From positions 96,770,624-96,834,623 of the forward strand of contig CM049308.1 in assembly GCA_026874595.1 (NCBI GenBank): a stretch of 64,000 nt of DNA, written 5' to 3'. Under the pieces are notes generated by a model. That model had not been told where the DNA came from. It did no database searches and saw only the letters and a list, made by a program, of their open reading frames with translations. This DNA comes from Sipunculus nudus. Lineage: Eukaryota; Annelida; Sipuncula; Golfingiida; Sipunculidae. Position numbers and translations under genes: made by a program. The stretch's first letter is position 1. Every line of letters starts with the position of its first letter. Of the stretch, positions 10,140 to 22,373 are shown piece by piece.

Positions 10140-12729
10140 TGTATCCCCAGACAAAGTCGGGGGATACTATGTTTTCATACCGGTTCCGCCGCATATAAAT
10201 CTTGTTGGCGCGATAACCCAAAAAATATTTCACGGAACTTTACCAAACTTGGTATATGTATAGATATGGGTAAGAGGATGACGCCTATTTAAAATGAGGT
10301 CATGACCTTTACTAGGAGAGTGTCCTTGACCTTGAATAGGTCCAATTTGGGGAAAATAACACAAATTCTTTAATATCTCAAGAAATCTTGCATGGATTTA
10401 TCCCAAAATCAAGTTGATGGAAGATCATGGATAGGTTTGTCATGTTCCAGAAACTGGTGGCGCCACCTATTATTCTTTACTTGTTTTCGTGCCGTTTAAT
10501 ACCCCCAAAATTGCCACCTTACAGTACTGTGAGCATTATAAGTCAAAAACTAATGGACAGATTTCTTTTATATTATGCATATACATAGGTATGGGTTATG
10601 AGATGAGGTTTATTTAAATTGGGGTCATGACCTTTCCTATGATAGTGGCCTTGACCTTGAATATTGCCATACATGGTGAAAATCACACACCTCTTATGAT
10701 ATCTCCAGTGTTGATAGCCATATGGATTTCAAACATGACTTATGTATGGCCCACCACTAAAGTAAGAACCCTATAGGTTCTAGGGTCATGAGGTCAAAGG
10801 TCAAGGTCACTGGACTGGCATTTTAAAAGATACTGTGGATGCATTTTAAGCCAAACTTTCATCTCAGGTCTTCCATCTTGAATATAAAGCTCACTTGCCA
10901 ATAGTGGATGATCCATATAAATTTTGGGGTCACAAGGTCAAAGGTCAAGGTCACAGGAGCTATCTGTCCAAAAATTAGTTTCTGGATGATAATTCTTGCT
11001 TTTATTGATGTATTGATTTCAAATTTGACTTATATATGTCCCATTGAAAAAGTAAGACTCCAATTGATTTTGGGTCATGAGGTCAAAGGTCAAGGTCACA
11101 GGACACATCTTTAAAAAGATTGTGGATGCATTTTCAGCCAAACAATTCATCTCAGATCTTTCATCTTGCACATATAGTTCACCTGCCAAGAGTGGAAGAC
11201 CCCTATCAATTATGAGGTCACAAGGTCAAAGGTGAAGGTCACACGAGCCATCTGTCCAAAAATTAGTTTCTGGACGATAATTCCTGCTTTTATTGATGTA
11301 TGGATTTCAAACTTGACTTGTATTTGACCCATTGGAAAAGCAAGACCCAAATTGATTTTGGGGTCATGAGGTCAAAGGTCACAGGACACATCTTTAAAAA
11401 AATGTGGATGCATTTTCAGCCAAACATTTCATCTCAGATCTTTCACCTTGCACATATAGTTCACCTGCCAAGAGTGGAAGACCTCTATCAATTTTGAGGT
11501 CACAATGTCAAAGGTGCAGGTCACAGGAGCCATCTGTCCAAAAATTAGTTTCTGGATGATAATTCCTTCTTTTATTGATGTATGGATTTCAAACTTGACT
11601 TGTATTTGACCCATTGGAAAAGCAAGACCCGAATTGATTTTGGGGTCATGAGGGCAAAGGTCAAGGTCACAGGAAACCTCTTCAAAAAGATTGTGGATGC
11701 ATTTTCAGCCAAACAATTCATCTCAGATCTTTCATCTTGCACATATAGTTCACCTGCAAAGAGAGGAAGACCCCTATCAATTTTGAGGTCACAAGGTCAA
11801 AGGTGAAGGTCACAGGAGCCATCTGTCCAAAAATTAGTTTCTGGATGATAATTCCTGCTTTTATTGATGTATGGATTTCAAACTTGACTTGTATATGTCC
11901 CATTGGAAAAGCAAGACCCAAATTGATTTTGGGGTCATGAGGTCAAAGGTCAAGGTCACAGGAAACCTCTTCAAAAAGATTGTGGATGCATTTTCAGCCA
12001 AACAATTCATCTCAGATCTTTCATCTTGCACATATAGTTCACCTGCCAAGAGAGGAAGTCCCCTATCAATTTTGAGGTCACAAGGTCAAAGGTGAAGGTC
12101 ACACGAGCCATCTGTCCAAAAATTAGTTTCTGGATGATAATTCCTGCTTTTATTGATGTATGGATTTCAAACTTGACTTGTATATGTCCCATTGGAAAAG
12201 CAAGACCCAAATTGATTTTGGGTCATGAGGTCAAAGGTCAAGGTCACAGGACACATCTTTAAAAAGATGTGGATGCATTTTCAGCCAAACATTTCATCTC
12301 AGATCTTTCATCTTGCACATATAGTTCTCCTGCCAAGAGAGGAAGACCCCTATCAATTTTGAGGTCACAAGGTCAAAGGTGAAGGTCACAGGAGCCATCT
12401 GTCCAAAAAAAATAGTTTTTGGATGATAATTCCTGCTTTATTGATGTATATATTTCAAACTTGACTTGCATATGTCCCATTGGTAAAGCAAGACCCTAAT
12501 TGATTTTTGGGTCATGAGGTCAAATGTCAAGGTCACAGGACACATCTTTAAAAAGATCAAGGGCCACAGGACCAACATCTTCAACAAGATTGTGGATTGT
12601 TAGATGGGAGAAACATTAAATATGCCAAGTGTCAGTATATGCTGCTAAAAATGGGGGTCTATTCTTAAAGGGGGGGGGGCTACTATGTCTTGGGATACTC
12701 TGGCACCTGCGGTGCCAAGAAATGTCTAG
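10140..12729 (+). mobile_element. Family E element (HINE-like), complete, 2.6 kb
   Basis: The 5' end is a hairpin: GTATCCCC ... GGGGATAC with inner GAC/GTC pair and loop AAA. Near the 3' end GGGATAC repeats the arm inverted, followed by a perfect 7-bp hairpin at 12701-12717 (TGGCACC, loop TGC, GGTGCCA) and AGAAATGTCTAG. The interior has a GGTGGCGCCACC palindrome at 10456 and about six tandem units of 289 bp. The flanks TAT and TATTG suggest insertion between T and T without duplication, into family A element A5. No protein of transposition is encoded. Structure fits a non-autonomous Helentron-type element; the CTAG end also recalls canonical Helitrons. Confidence 0.75.
10791..12545 (+). repeat. 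289-bp tandem array with AGGTCA direct repeats
   Basis: The block containing GGATGATAATTCCTGC recurs near 10984, 11273, 11553, 11842, 12131 and 12419, giving a period of about 289 bp. Each unit has two half-units of about 145 bp, each with a version of AGGTCAAAGGTCAAGGTCA (10791, 10935, 11080, 11940 and 12229 are exact; others differ at one or two bases). The array is inside the family E element. Short frames on both strands that repeat with the array are by-products. Confidence 0.85.
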
Positions 12730-13741
12730 TATTGTTTACATCTTGCAAGAAATCAGCTCCCCAGCTTCAGCTCTCAGTTCCTAAAATTTGGTATACAATT
12801 AGATGTTTCCAAAATCCCCTACCATGCCTAGAATTTGGTCACTAGGACTTAATACCTTCGAGATATTAATGAAAAACTTCATTTTTCCATTAAAAACCCA
12901 TTGTTACACTTCAGGACTGCCTAATATCAAACTGATCTGACTGTAATCATATATAATATACATATTTTTCTATTCATTCTCTATACACATGCCAAAAATG
13001 ATGTCAGTAGTGCGTAATTGTTTTAAGTTATGGGCCCAAACATAATGCACTTTGTAAAAAAACAAGAAGTATATTTACTCCCTTAACAAGGGGATTGCTG
13101 AAGCTAGAGATTTTTTGTCTGGGATGTAACATAATTTAATCAAGATTCAATTGAATACCCAAAATAAGCTCTGAATTTTTCAAATTTTATAAGTTATTAG
13201 TATAAATATAAAATTAGTACCTTAAATTTTGCCCAACTTTGACCATGGCACGTTTGTTTCCTGTGAGCACTGTTGATATAATTTTCATATCATGCACACA
13301 TAAGGATTTCAGCTTTGTAGTTTAGAAATTGGCCAAAAATTGTAGCTTTTATTAATGTTTTTATGATACCATGTCAGACCTTGGCTCTCTCCAGCTCCTC
13401 TTGAGTCACCTGTATGTTGACCTTGTTGAACTTTCAGCAAATTATGCATGCTTGAGGCGAAACATACACTGGGGCAGCCAGGCAGCTAATGCCCAGCCAC
13501 AGTGTATCCAGGTGTCCAACCCAACTCATCTAGTAGTTTTGACCAACAACATAACAATAAACAATAAATTAATAAATTTTTATTGGTTTTTAATAACAAA
13601 TTAAAGAAAAATAGAAAAGGAATTTGTTAGTGTATAATAACAGGAAATTAACTTGCAGTTACTGATGATATAAGAATCTTGTATTGATTGATAGACTGTA
13701 ACATATTCCAAATAACACCATGCAGTCACCTATGGTATTTT
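12730..13741 (+). mobile_element. Family A element (A5) resumed
   Basis: Picks up the interior broken by family E (TATTGTTTACATC, CAGCTCCCCAGCTTCAG), with the CTCTCCAGC and GCAGCCAGGCAGCT block, and stops at CACCTATGGTATTTT where element A6 is inserted. The uninterrupted version of this junction can be read at 9230-9260 and 63040-63065. Confidence 0.65.
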
Positions 13742-16184
13742 TAGCTCAGCTGACTTTCAGTCATGCTGGGCTATAGCGATGGGTCTTTGTCCGTCGTCCT
13801 TCCGTCTGTCCGTCCGGCCGGCTGTCCGGCCGGCCGTCCGGCCGTTAGCAGGGCACAAATCGTAACCATAGGGGCTAGGGCCATGAACCCTATGCAGTCT
13901 TAGAGGTTATAAAAAGATCTTGCAAACCTGAAATTAGGTCACTGCCACCTATATTCTCGAAGTTATGGGGTGTGTTTGCAACCCCCAGAAATAATTGTTT
14001 TAGCCAAAATTTTCATCCCAAACCTTCCATCTTCCACATACAGCTCACCTACCAACAGGGGAAGAACCATAATTTTTTTGAGGTCAAAAGGTCAAAGGTC
14101 AAGGTCACAGGAGCCTCTTCTTTGAAAAGCCTGTGGATGCATTTTAAGCCAACCCTTTCATCCCAATTCTTTGATTTTTCACATATAGCTCACCTACTAA
14201 GTTGGAGAAGAATTCTATAGATTTTGAGGTCACAAGGTCAAAGGTCAGGGTCACAGGATCCACTTCTTTGAAAACGTTGTGGACACATTTCAAGCTAGAC
14301 TTTTCATTCCAAACCTTCCAGCACTGATATCGCTTCTCTGCCAACAGGGGAAAAGACCTGTTGATTTTGAGGTCAAAGGTGAAGTTCACAGCACCCACTT
14401 CTTGCGTGGAGTCATTTTCAGGCAAACTTTTCAATCTGTACCTTTCATCTGTCATATATGGCTTACCTACCAATAAGGGAAGAAGCCTATTGACGTTGAG
14501 GTCAAAAAGTCAAAGGTCAAGGTCACAATATTTAATTGTTCTAAATGCTTGTGAGCATATTTCAAGTGTAACTGTTCAACCCAAACCTTCAGTCTTTCAC
14601 ATATGCCACATCTATGCATCACTCAGTTTGACTCAAACTTCATATTTATGGGTCTTTTTGCTTGAATAAATAACTTATTGATTTTGGGGTCAGCTGGTCA
14701 ACAGGTTAAAGGTTGCAGGTCAAAGTTATTCACCCATTGGTTGCCAAGTAATTACACCAGATTTAAGTGGTTAGTAGTTACCCATCATTTAGAAAGAATC
14801 CAGTTGATATATGGGCAAAAGGCCAAGGTCATAGGTCAGGGATGTTCACAATTACTTATTTTATAGACTATCTCTATTTTTCTTGTATATATAACCATCC
14901 CACTCCAGCTGGTACATCTCCCTGTGTGGCTGTGATTGTGAGTGACACTGGTGACATATGACTCCCTTTTGTATCAGCCTATTAAGTGATAAGGCTCAGT
15001 GATAAGTACCTCGTTACTTCATAACAAAAACACTGTTGTCAGAATGCTTCAGCCAGGCATTAAGACTATGAGAGTATAGTATTAGTGTTTAGCTACTGAT
15101 TTATAAGATGATGGGAACATTTTGCAGTTTATTTTATGGAATCCTAGCAATTAACTTAGTTTCCTAGATATCTGAATATTTTAATATATATCACCACATA
15201 TAAAAGCAAGTGTTTGTTCTCATAATATGTGGATGTGTACCTTGATTTAGGATGGCTTTTTGTTTTATTTCAAGACTCTTAGTCATGCTTTCTGCATTTC
15301 TTTTCTTTCAGGTTTGGCAGTTTACCTACCCTGCTGACCCCATTGAAAAGCAGAGTGATAATAAAAAATATTGGACTTACACTTTTTACAATTGCATATC
15401 TATAAATCTGATATGAGGGCCTGAACATGCCTTTTGAATTATTTTGGGCATTCATTACTGGATAATTTGCCCCAAGTTTGGTCTCTTATTGGAGAATGTG
15501 GGATATCAAATGTCATACTTGTCAGAAATCCATTATGTCTGCCAGTTAGCCACCTTAGAAATTCTTTCTTCAGTGCAGTTTCAGTAAGTTTTCTTTAATG
15601 TTTGGTCCGATTTAGAGAATGTTTGTTGTCTGATTTCAGACTTGTCAGAAGTCCAATATGGCCACCAGGCAACCATCTTTTAATTCCTTTTGATCATATT
15701 ATCTCAAGAACAGTTAAAGTGAATGCAGTTGGATGTATATTTATGTAATCTTGTAAAGGATTGGGTCAAATATTTCTGAATAAATATTACCATCATTTAT
15801 AAAAGTGCAGTACAGTTGGCTTGTATTGAATAAAAATTCATAAAGAAGAACCTGTTTCTCAATAATTCTTGCATGTATTTCCTTGATTTTTGCTATATAT
15901 TTTGATCATATATTTGCCCTTTGTGGTGTTCCTTTTGAGACTGACAGGTTTCAAGCAAGCTGTTGGAATAGTTCCTGATAGCTTAACAATCATGCATTTT
16001 CCTCAGACCATCAATTCACTGTGTTTTAACCAGACATAGGTGATATATATTTCTGTTGTCATAGAAAATTTTCAACAAATTGGCAAATTGGTTCTTCAAA
16101 ATTTGACTGGAAGTTGTGAATCTCAGTCCATGATGTCACAGGTCATGCTTGGCAGCTGAGCGTCATGACCCATGGGTCACTTGT
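13742..16184 (+). mobile_element. Family A element (A6), complete, 2.4 kb
   Basis: Head TAGCTCAGCTGACTTTCAG, then CCGTCC/CCGGCCGG runs; tail CAGCTGAGCGTC, palindrome GACCCATGGGTC, ACTTGT. Excising it restores TATGGTATTTTTCAGTTC exactly as in two other copies, so it inserted between T and T with no target duplication. The interior carries four or five AGGTCAAAGGTCAAGGTCAC-type modules (about 14080-14530) and an exon-like segment at 15312. A second copy of most of it lies at 52022-53852. Confidence 0.8.
15312..15414 (+). repeat. Exon-like segment repeated in family A (copy 1)
   Basis: A pyrimidine tract and AG (TTTTCTTTCAG) precede an open segment reading PADPIEKQSDNKKYWTYTF before a stop at the end of the interval. 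Close copies lie at 32024 and 53569 in other family A elements. It looks like a captured 3' splice site and terminal coding segment, but I do not recognise the protein and no start or upstream exon is visible. Confidence 0.4.
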
Positions 16185-17306
16185 TCAGTTCAATTTTACT
16201 GATAAAAAAGTAAATCATATTATTCATTACTAATCATTAGGGATCATATGAAGGAAATTAATGATAGTCAAAGATGCAGTTGATAATATTAATCTAGATT
16301 TCTACGTGTCTAGTGTGTCCATCGATGTGAAATTAGTCCAAAATGAATATATTACATTTATTTTTTTTAATATAAATAAAAGCCATAAAACCAGATACTT
16401 ATGATCATTATTTAAATGTGTGAATTTGGTATATTCTGGATTCTCAACATTATTGTTTGGTGAAAACTGAATAAATACCAGACATGGTGCCAATACTTTG
16501 CAATTGTATTTAAATACGAATATTAATATGTACTCCATTATAAAATTTTTTGCATAAAGAATGTGAATTCAGGTAAAAATGAATGTATATGAATACCAGT
16601 GAAAATACTTTCAAAATGTATTCATGAATGCATTCATGAATATATTCTTTAATATTATTTTAATAATCATTTCAGTTATATTTCATTTTAAAAAATCATG
16701 CGATTCTCTTATTATTTTTAATAAAAATTATATTTGGGACAATATTTGTAATTTTTTTTAATAAATAGTTAACCTCTTATATTATATGTTCTGCTTATAA
16801 GTTATATTGCCAAGTCAAAATCTGTGTGACAATAGTTCTCAATTTGTTAATAAAATAAATGAAATCAATCCTCTTCCCTGTCTCCAAAGGTATTATCAAA
16901 ATCATACATAAACTAAATAACAACAACTCATAATACAGCTTATATTTATTACCACACAAAACCATAGGAATATGAATTATTATAAAATTTCTTGAATAAG
17001 AATGGGAATTCAGGTAAAAATGAAAGTATTTGAATACCAGTGCAAATACTTTCAAAATTTATTCACGAATGCATTCATGAATATATTCTATAATATTATT
17101 TTGATAATCATTTCAGTTATATTTAATAAATAGTTAAACTCATATTATATGTGCTGCTTATAAGTTATATGGCCAAGTCAAAATCTGTGTGACAATACCA
17201 TTCCATTTGTTAATAAAATAAATGAAATCAATCCTCTTCATTGTTTTCAAAGATACTATCAAAATCACACATAAGCTTAACACTAACAACTCATAATACA
17301 GCTTAT
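16185..17306 (+). mobile_element. Family A interior resumed after A6
   Basis: AT-rich interior with two diverged copies of a segment of about 300 bp (16560-16800 and 17000-17290) containing TGAATGCATTCATGAATATATTC. The same region is found at 63060-63840. Cut at 17307 by element A7. No coding signal; chance minus-strand frames (for example 16302-16538, 16795-17055) are AT-rich and lack homologous features. Confidence 0.6.
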
Positions 17307-19738
17307 TAGCTCAGCTGACTATAAGTCATCTGAGCTATAGTCGTGGTCCTTTGTCCGTCCGTTAAACTGGCACGTTTTGAAACTGTTAGACCTACGAATC
17401 CGAAATTTGGCATACAGTTAGATGTCCCCAAAATCTCCTACCATACCGAAAATTGGGTCATTAGGACTTCGTTCCTTTGAGATATTAAGGAAAAACCTCC
17501 ATTTTCCATAAAAAAACCATTGTTACACTATAAGACTGCCTAATATCAAAACCACTGATCTGATTTTGATCATAGTGAATATGCATATTCTTCCATACGT
17601 TTTCTATGTACATACCATAAATTAGGTCAGTATTGCGTAATATGTTGAAGTTATGGGCGGGAACATAATGCACCTCATAAAAAATCAGGAAATATATGAA
17701 CTCACTTAACATTAGAATGGCTGAAGCAAGAGACTTCTTTCCAGGGTATAACTCCATTTAATCAAGATTCAATTGTATACCGAAAATTTGATCTGAATTT
17801 TTCAAATTTTATAAGTTATTCGCATAATTATGAAATCAGTACCTAAAATTTTGCCCAAATTTGGGCATGGCACGTTTTTTCCCTGTAAGTACTGTTGGTT
17901 TAATTTTCATATCATGCACACGTAAGGATTTCAGCTTCTAAATTCTGAAAATTGAAAGGAATTGACTAAAAACTGTAGCTTTTATTACATTTTTTATGAG
18001 ACCCTGTCACACCTAGGCTGTACTGAAGCCCCTCTATATGTCCCCATATTGACCTTTCATGCTTGAAGTGAGGCATATACTGCAGCCAGCCAGCTCTTGG
18101 ATGGCCTCAGCTGGATAAAGCTATTCAACCCCCCCCCCCCCCCCCTTGTAATTGTTTGACCAAAAACATAACAATAAACAATAATTTAAAAAATTTACAA
18201 TAACAACTTTAAGAAAAATAAATGGAAAAGTAATTTTATGGTTAATGAGTAACAGGGGCCTTGCAATTACTGATGTTTTATGGATCTTTCATGGATTGCT
18301 GAAAATGTATTTCAAATGACACCATTCAGTCACCATTGGGAATTTTTTCATTTCAATCATAAAAATGAAAAATAAATAATTAAATAAAATTGTTGTTTAC
18401 TATAAGGAATTATGTGAAGCAAGTTAATGTTAGACAAGGATGCATTTGATCATATTAAATATTCTAAATTTCCAGGTCTTTTCCAGGTGTTTAATTTGTA
18501 GGGATTTTTTTATTACAAAATTAAAAAAAATGAAATATTTCAAAATTAAAAAAAAAAATTACTCAGACAAGTGCTCATTAAAGATGTCAATATGTTTGAA
18601 TAATAACATTCAGACTCATGGCTGTATCAGCTGTTACATGATACTGGGTAAATAATCAAAATTTATATTTCTGATAACTTTATTTCAGTTAATAAAATTA
18701 AACATTCCCAACTCAAGTTTGCTCCTTGTATAATATATTGGTTTGTTTTGATCCTTGGGTTACTTTTAACACATGTTTTAGTTTCGTAGTAGAGATTATT
18801 TTCCTTTTTTCTGATACAAATTAAAAAAAAAAACATTTTAAATGTGATAAAAAAATCAGGTCTTTAAGACAGGTTCTCATCATGATGTCTATAATGTTAA
18901 TTATTGTCATAAGTGTCTTGACAGTGATGTGAAAGTATTCAAAAGTGAATATAATATTTTTTTTTATAAATTAAAGCCATTAAACCAGGTAGTTACAATC
19001 ATTATTTAAATTTGTGATATTTGTATATTCTGGATTCTCAACAGTTTCGTTCGACTGAAACTGAATAATATGAGACCTTGAGTGAAAACTTAATAATTGT
19101 ATTCAAATATGATTAAAAAAATTCAATAGTTCAATAATGAAAATTAATACAAATACTTATACAGGTAAAAAGAAAGAATTTGAGTGCAATTACTTTCAAA
19201 GTTTATTCATTAATGCATTCATGAATATATTTTATAATTTATTTTAATCATTTATTTCAATTATATTATTAAAAGAAATCTTTTCAAATGTTACTGTTAA
19301 TATTTTATATTTTGCCCAATAATTCCAATTAATTTTTAATGAATAATTTAACTCTCATATAATTTGTGCTAGTGGTACTTTTGGCTATGGGCAACGTGAA
19401 ATTATTGAATAACAGTTTACTCATTTGTAAAAAGCATGCATGATAATTAACATGACTTACAGTGGACATTTATTTCCTGTTACTAGTGTTAGTGCTATGG
19501 ATTTAATTTTCACAGCATGTACACATAAGCATTTCATCTGTTAAAATCTGAAATTTGAAACCATTTGATCAAAAACTGTAGATGTCATTCAAGTTTTCAA
19601 GCACCATGCCTTGATTATTATCATCAAGTCAGTGAAATGTGTGCTTGGGCAGTATTACATAACCAGTTCAACTTCTGACCTAGCCACTGCCTCTGTGATT
19701 GTCTGGGTCAGGCTCAGTCAGGCAGTAATTACCAGAGA

Positions 19739-19852
19739 GCCTCTCTCTCTCTCTTATCTGGCGCTCTCTCTCTCTCTCTCCATGACAGTCTAGCTCACTC
19801 TCTCTTGCACTCTCTCTTTCTCTCTCTCTTTCTCTCTCTCTCTCCCATTCTC
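19739..19852. repeat. (CT)n microsatellite cluster
   Basis: Several CT runs separated by short spacers. A second CT/GT-rich patch is at 20709-20740. The minus-strand Arg-Glu repeat frame over it is a microsatellite artefact. Confidence 0.95.
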
Positions 19853-19967
19853 TCTCACCCCTAAGCCTCCCATTCTCCCTGCACCCCATTCTGATGACAG
19901 GTACTAGAAACCAGATTAATTAGCTATGAATGTTGAAGCAATTTAGAAATGTGAATCACCTGAAATA

Positions 19968-19971
<4 letters not shown>

Positions 19972-20036
<65 letters not shown>
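19972..20036. repeat. (AT)n microsatellite
   Basis: About 60 bp of alternating AT with one AAAT interruption. It yields an Ile-Tyr repeat frame on the minus strand that is not a gene. Confidence 0.95.
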
Positions 20037-20041
<5 letters not shown>

Positions 20042-20974
20042 TGTAAAAGTGTAGTTACATTTTTAAACCTGGAAAAAATGATGTATTGAAAAAAAGGAAT
20101 AAAGGCAAATATTGTTAATTTTTCCTGGCTCAGTAGAATGGGAATAAAAATGATTTGCTTTGTTTCTCCACCTTTCTGCCTGCTTAAATATTTAATAATT
20201 ATGAATAAACATTTTTCTCTGTAAGCACTTGAATTCAAGTATGAATATGCAAGGGTGCTGTAACTCCCACCATCCCCTTCCCCCACCCCATAGAGTCCTT
20301 GCTCTTTGGCACTGTGAACAATAGTTCTATTGCTTTTCCATAAAATTTAATAATTAAAGATAATATATACAGAAAGACTGAGGCGTTTTAACTCCCATCA
20401 TTACCCCCTCCCCCTGTCAATCCTTCCACCTGTTAAGTGGGGACTTTATGGCTACTGTATACATATGATAAAATAAAAAATAGGTTTATTAAAATAATTG
20501 GATCTCATTTAACAAATCTGTAAACTGTTGAACTGTCAACAGCTTATCAAAAAGGTAACCAATGGAAACACATGGTCAGATCTCAAAGTATTATTTGCAG
20601 CAGTTTCTTTAATCATATCAACCAACCATGGCCAAGATTACCTTTTCTGATCAGACTTTATCTGCTTTTTATAATATTTTAGATTTTACTGTTGAATGAT
20701 CCATCCCCTCTCTCTGTCTCTCTCTCTGTCTCTCTCTCCTTTTCTCTCTACATCCACCTCATAGCTGCCCTCACTGTTCCCTTCTCTGAGCCCCATCCCA
20801 ATGTCAGCCTCAGTAAACAAGAACAAGATGAATCAGATATATTCATACTTTAATATTTTGTATAACTATTCTTCCATAGGTACCTATGTACATGCCAGAA
20901 ATTGTCAATATTGTGTAATATGTAGACATAGTGGGCATCAAAATAATGTACATTGTCAAGACTGAAGAGATATT

Positions 20975-21184
20975 GTGTCATGCAGTAACAAATTCATAAA
21001 TCCCCTCATCAGCATAGTAAATCATAACATCATATCTGTCAAATTGAAATCTTGCAAACTTCCATACACTATAGATCCTTCAACAAATAGCCCATTCATC
21101 ATTCTACTACTGCTTATTACTGCTGTCATTGCGTTCATATTTGCTGAGATATATCGCAATTTTCAACCCCTCCTAAATAGATAA
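20975..21184 (+). other. 69-codon open frame with hydrophobic segment (copy 1)
   Basis: Frame opens at GTG, not ATG, and codes for a hydrophilic N-terminal half and a strongly hydrophobic stretch (IILLLLITAVIAFIFAEIY). A copy of the same length lies at 35933-36142 in another family A element. Differences between the copies include many amino-acid changes, so conservation of length alone is weak evidence. Most likely chance; listed because two copies stay open. Confidence 0.15.
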
Positions 21185-21392
21185 AAAATAAACCACTATA
21201 TTTTACACTATTAATCCATCAGTCAGGTTATTTCATTTATTATTTACTCACATATTACATTACATTCCTTTATAATAGCCCAACATGTCTATAATATTCA
21301 TAAGCTTTATCGACTCTGTATAGTATCACAATGGAGAATCATTTATGGTCCAATCACAATCAGCTGAGCGCCGTGACCCATGGGTCCCTTGT

Positions 21393-21489
21393 ATTTATTA
21401 CCACACAAAACCAGCATGTGCCTCATTTCCAAAATCATATTTTTTTATCATATATAACAGCTGAGTGCCGTGACCCATGGGTCCCTTGT
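21393..21489 (+). mobile_element. Family A terminal segment closing the 6023-21489 stack
   Basis: Resumes ATTTATTACCACACAAAACC after A7 and ends CAGCTGAGTGCC, GACCCATGGGTC, CCTTGT. The next base (21490) joins to 6022. The stack contains at least three family A heads (A3, A5, A7) but fewer tails than expected, so one tail has probably been lost by recombination between copies. Confidence 0.6.
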
Positions 21490-22373
21490 TGAGACTTCTT
21501 AAGATGCGGTTGTCTGTTAACAGGGCACAAATTATAACTATCTGAGCTTGAATCTTCTTTCTTGACATCCAGGGAGGTCCATAAAAAACTCCATGGAAAC
21601 CTGAAATTAGGTCTCTGTTACCCATATCCTCCGATTTATGGGTCTTAGAAGTACCTACCAGAATAACTAAAAATTTGATACAAAAGCTCCAGTATCTGAA
21701 CAATTATTGCATTAATCACCCTGATTCTTTGCATGCATATTCATCATGGAGTGTTTCATCAGTTCTTGTTGACTCAGGGCACCACCTAAATTTTAAAAAA
21801 AATTTTAACACATTTTTTTTTCGCTATTTATGAGACCTTTAAAGATGCCGTTGTCCCTTAATAGGGCTCATATTGTAACCATTGGTCCTAGAATCTTCAA
21901 ACTTGACATCCAGGGAGATCTGTGAAAAGTCTCCTTGGAAACATGAATTAAGGTCTCTGTTACCCATATTTTCTGAGCTATGGGGCTTATAAGCACCCCT
22001 GAGAATAATTGAAAATTTGATACCAAAGTACGGCACAAATCATATCCATGGGGCCCAGAATCTTCTAACTTGACATCCTAAGAGTTCCTCAGAAGTTCTC
22101 CCCAGAAACCTGAAATTGGGTCACAGTGACCTATATTCTCAGACTTTTGGGGTATGTTTGAGCATCCCAGAAATAATGCAAAATACACACAAATTGCCAG
22201 AATCCTCATGAAAGGCTGGTTGGATTGTCATCAAATTTGTTGTTTTTATGGGTCTTGATGAACTTAAGCTAATATGCATGAACAATGATGCCACCTATCT
22301 TAATTAGTTGCCTGTGCAAGGACATATTATCAACATGTAAATCTGCTGATTGCATGACCCATGGGTCACTTGT
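21490..22373 (+). mobile_element. Outermost family A element resumed and ended
   Basis: Starts TGAGACTTCTTAAGATGCGG, the continuation of CTCCATTTT at 6022, and includes two further GAATCTTC / TTACCCATAT units. Ends CTGCTGATTGC, GACCCATGGGTC-like palindrome (ATGACCCATGGGTCAC) and TTGT. Confidence 0.65.

Larger units (their letters stand above)
17307..21392 (+). mobile_element. Family A element (A7), 4.1 kb, possibly composite
   Basis: Full head hairpin (TAGCTCAGCTGACTATAAG) and full tail (CAGCTGAGCGCC, GACCCATGGGTC, CCTTGT). Removing it restores CTTATATTTATTACC as read at 63811, so the target here was T followed by A rather than T-T. It is longer than its relatives and contains a poly-C run (18128-18147), CT and AT microsatellites and blocks from more than one subtype, so it may contain hidden nested insertions. 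No transposition protein found. Confidence 0.65.

Noticed and set aside
10140-12729. Canonical Helitron (TC 5' end, CTRR 3' end, insertion between A and T)
   Set aside because: The 3' hairpin plus CTAG fits, but the 5' end is TGTATCC with a terminal hairpin and the reconstructed target is T-T, as for Helentron-type elements.
13800-13852. GC-rich CCGGCCGG run as a CpG island or promoter
   Set aside because: It is the degenerate CCGTCCGT run of the family A head and has no transcript or coding context.
19680-20286. Arg-Glu repeat and Ile-Tyr repeat reading frames on the minus strand
   Set aside because: Direct translations of CT and AT microsatellites.
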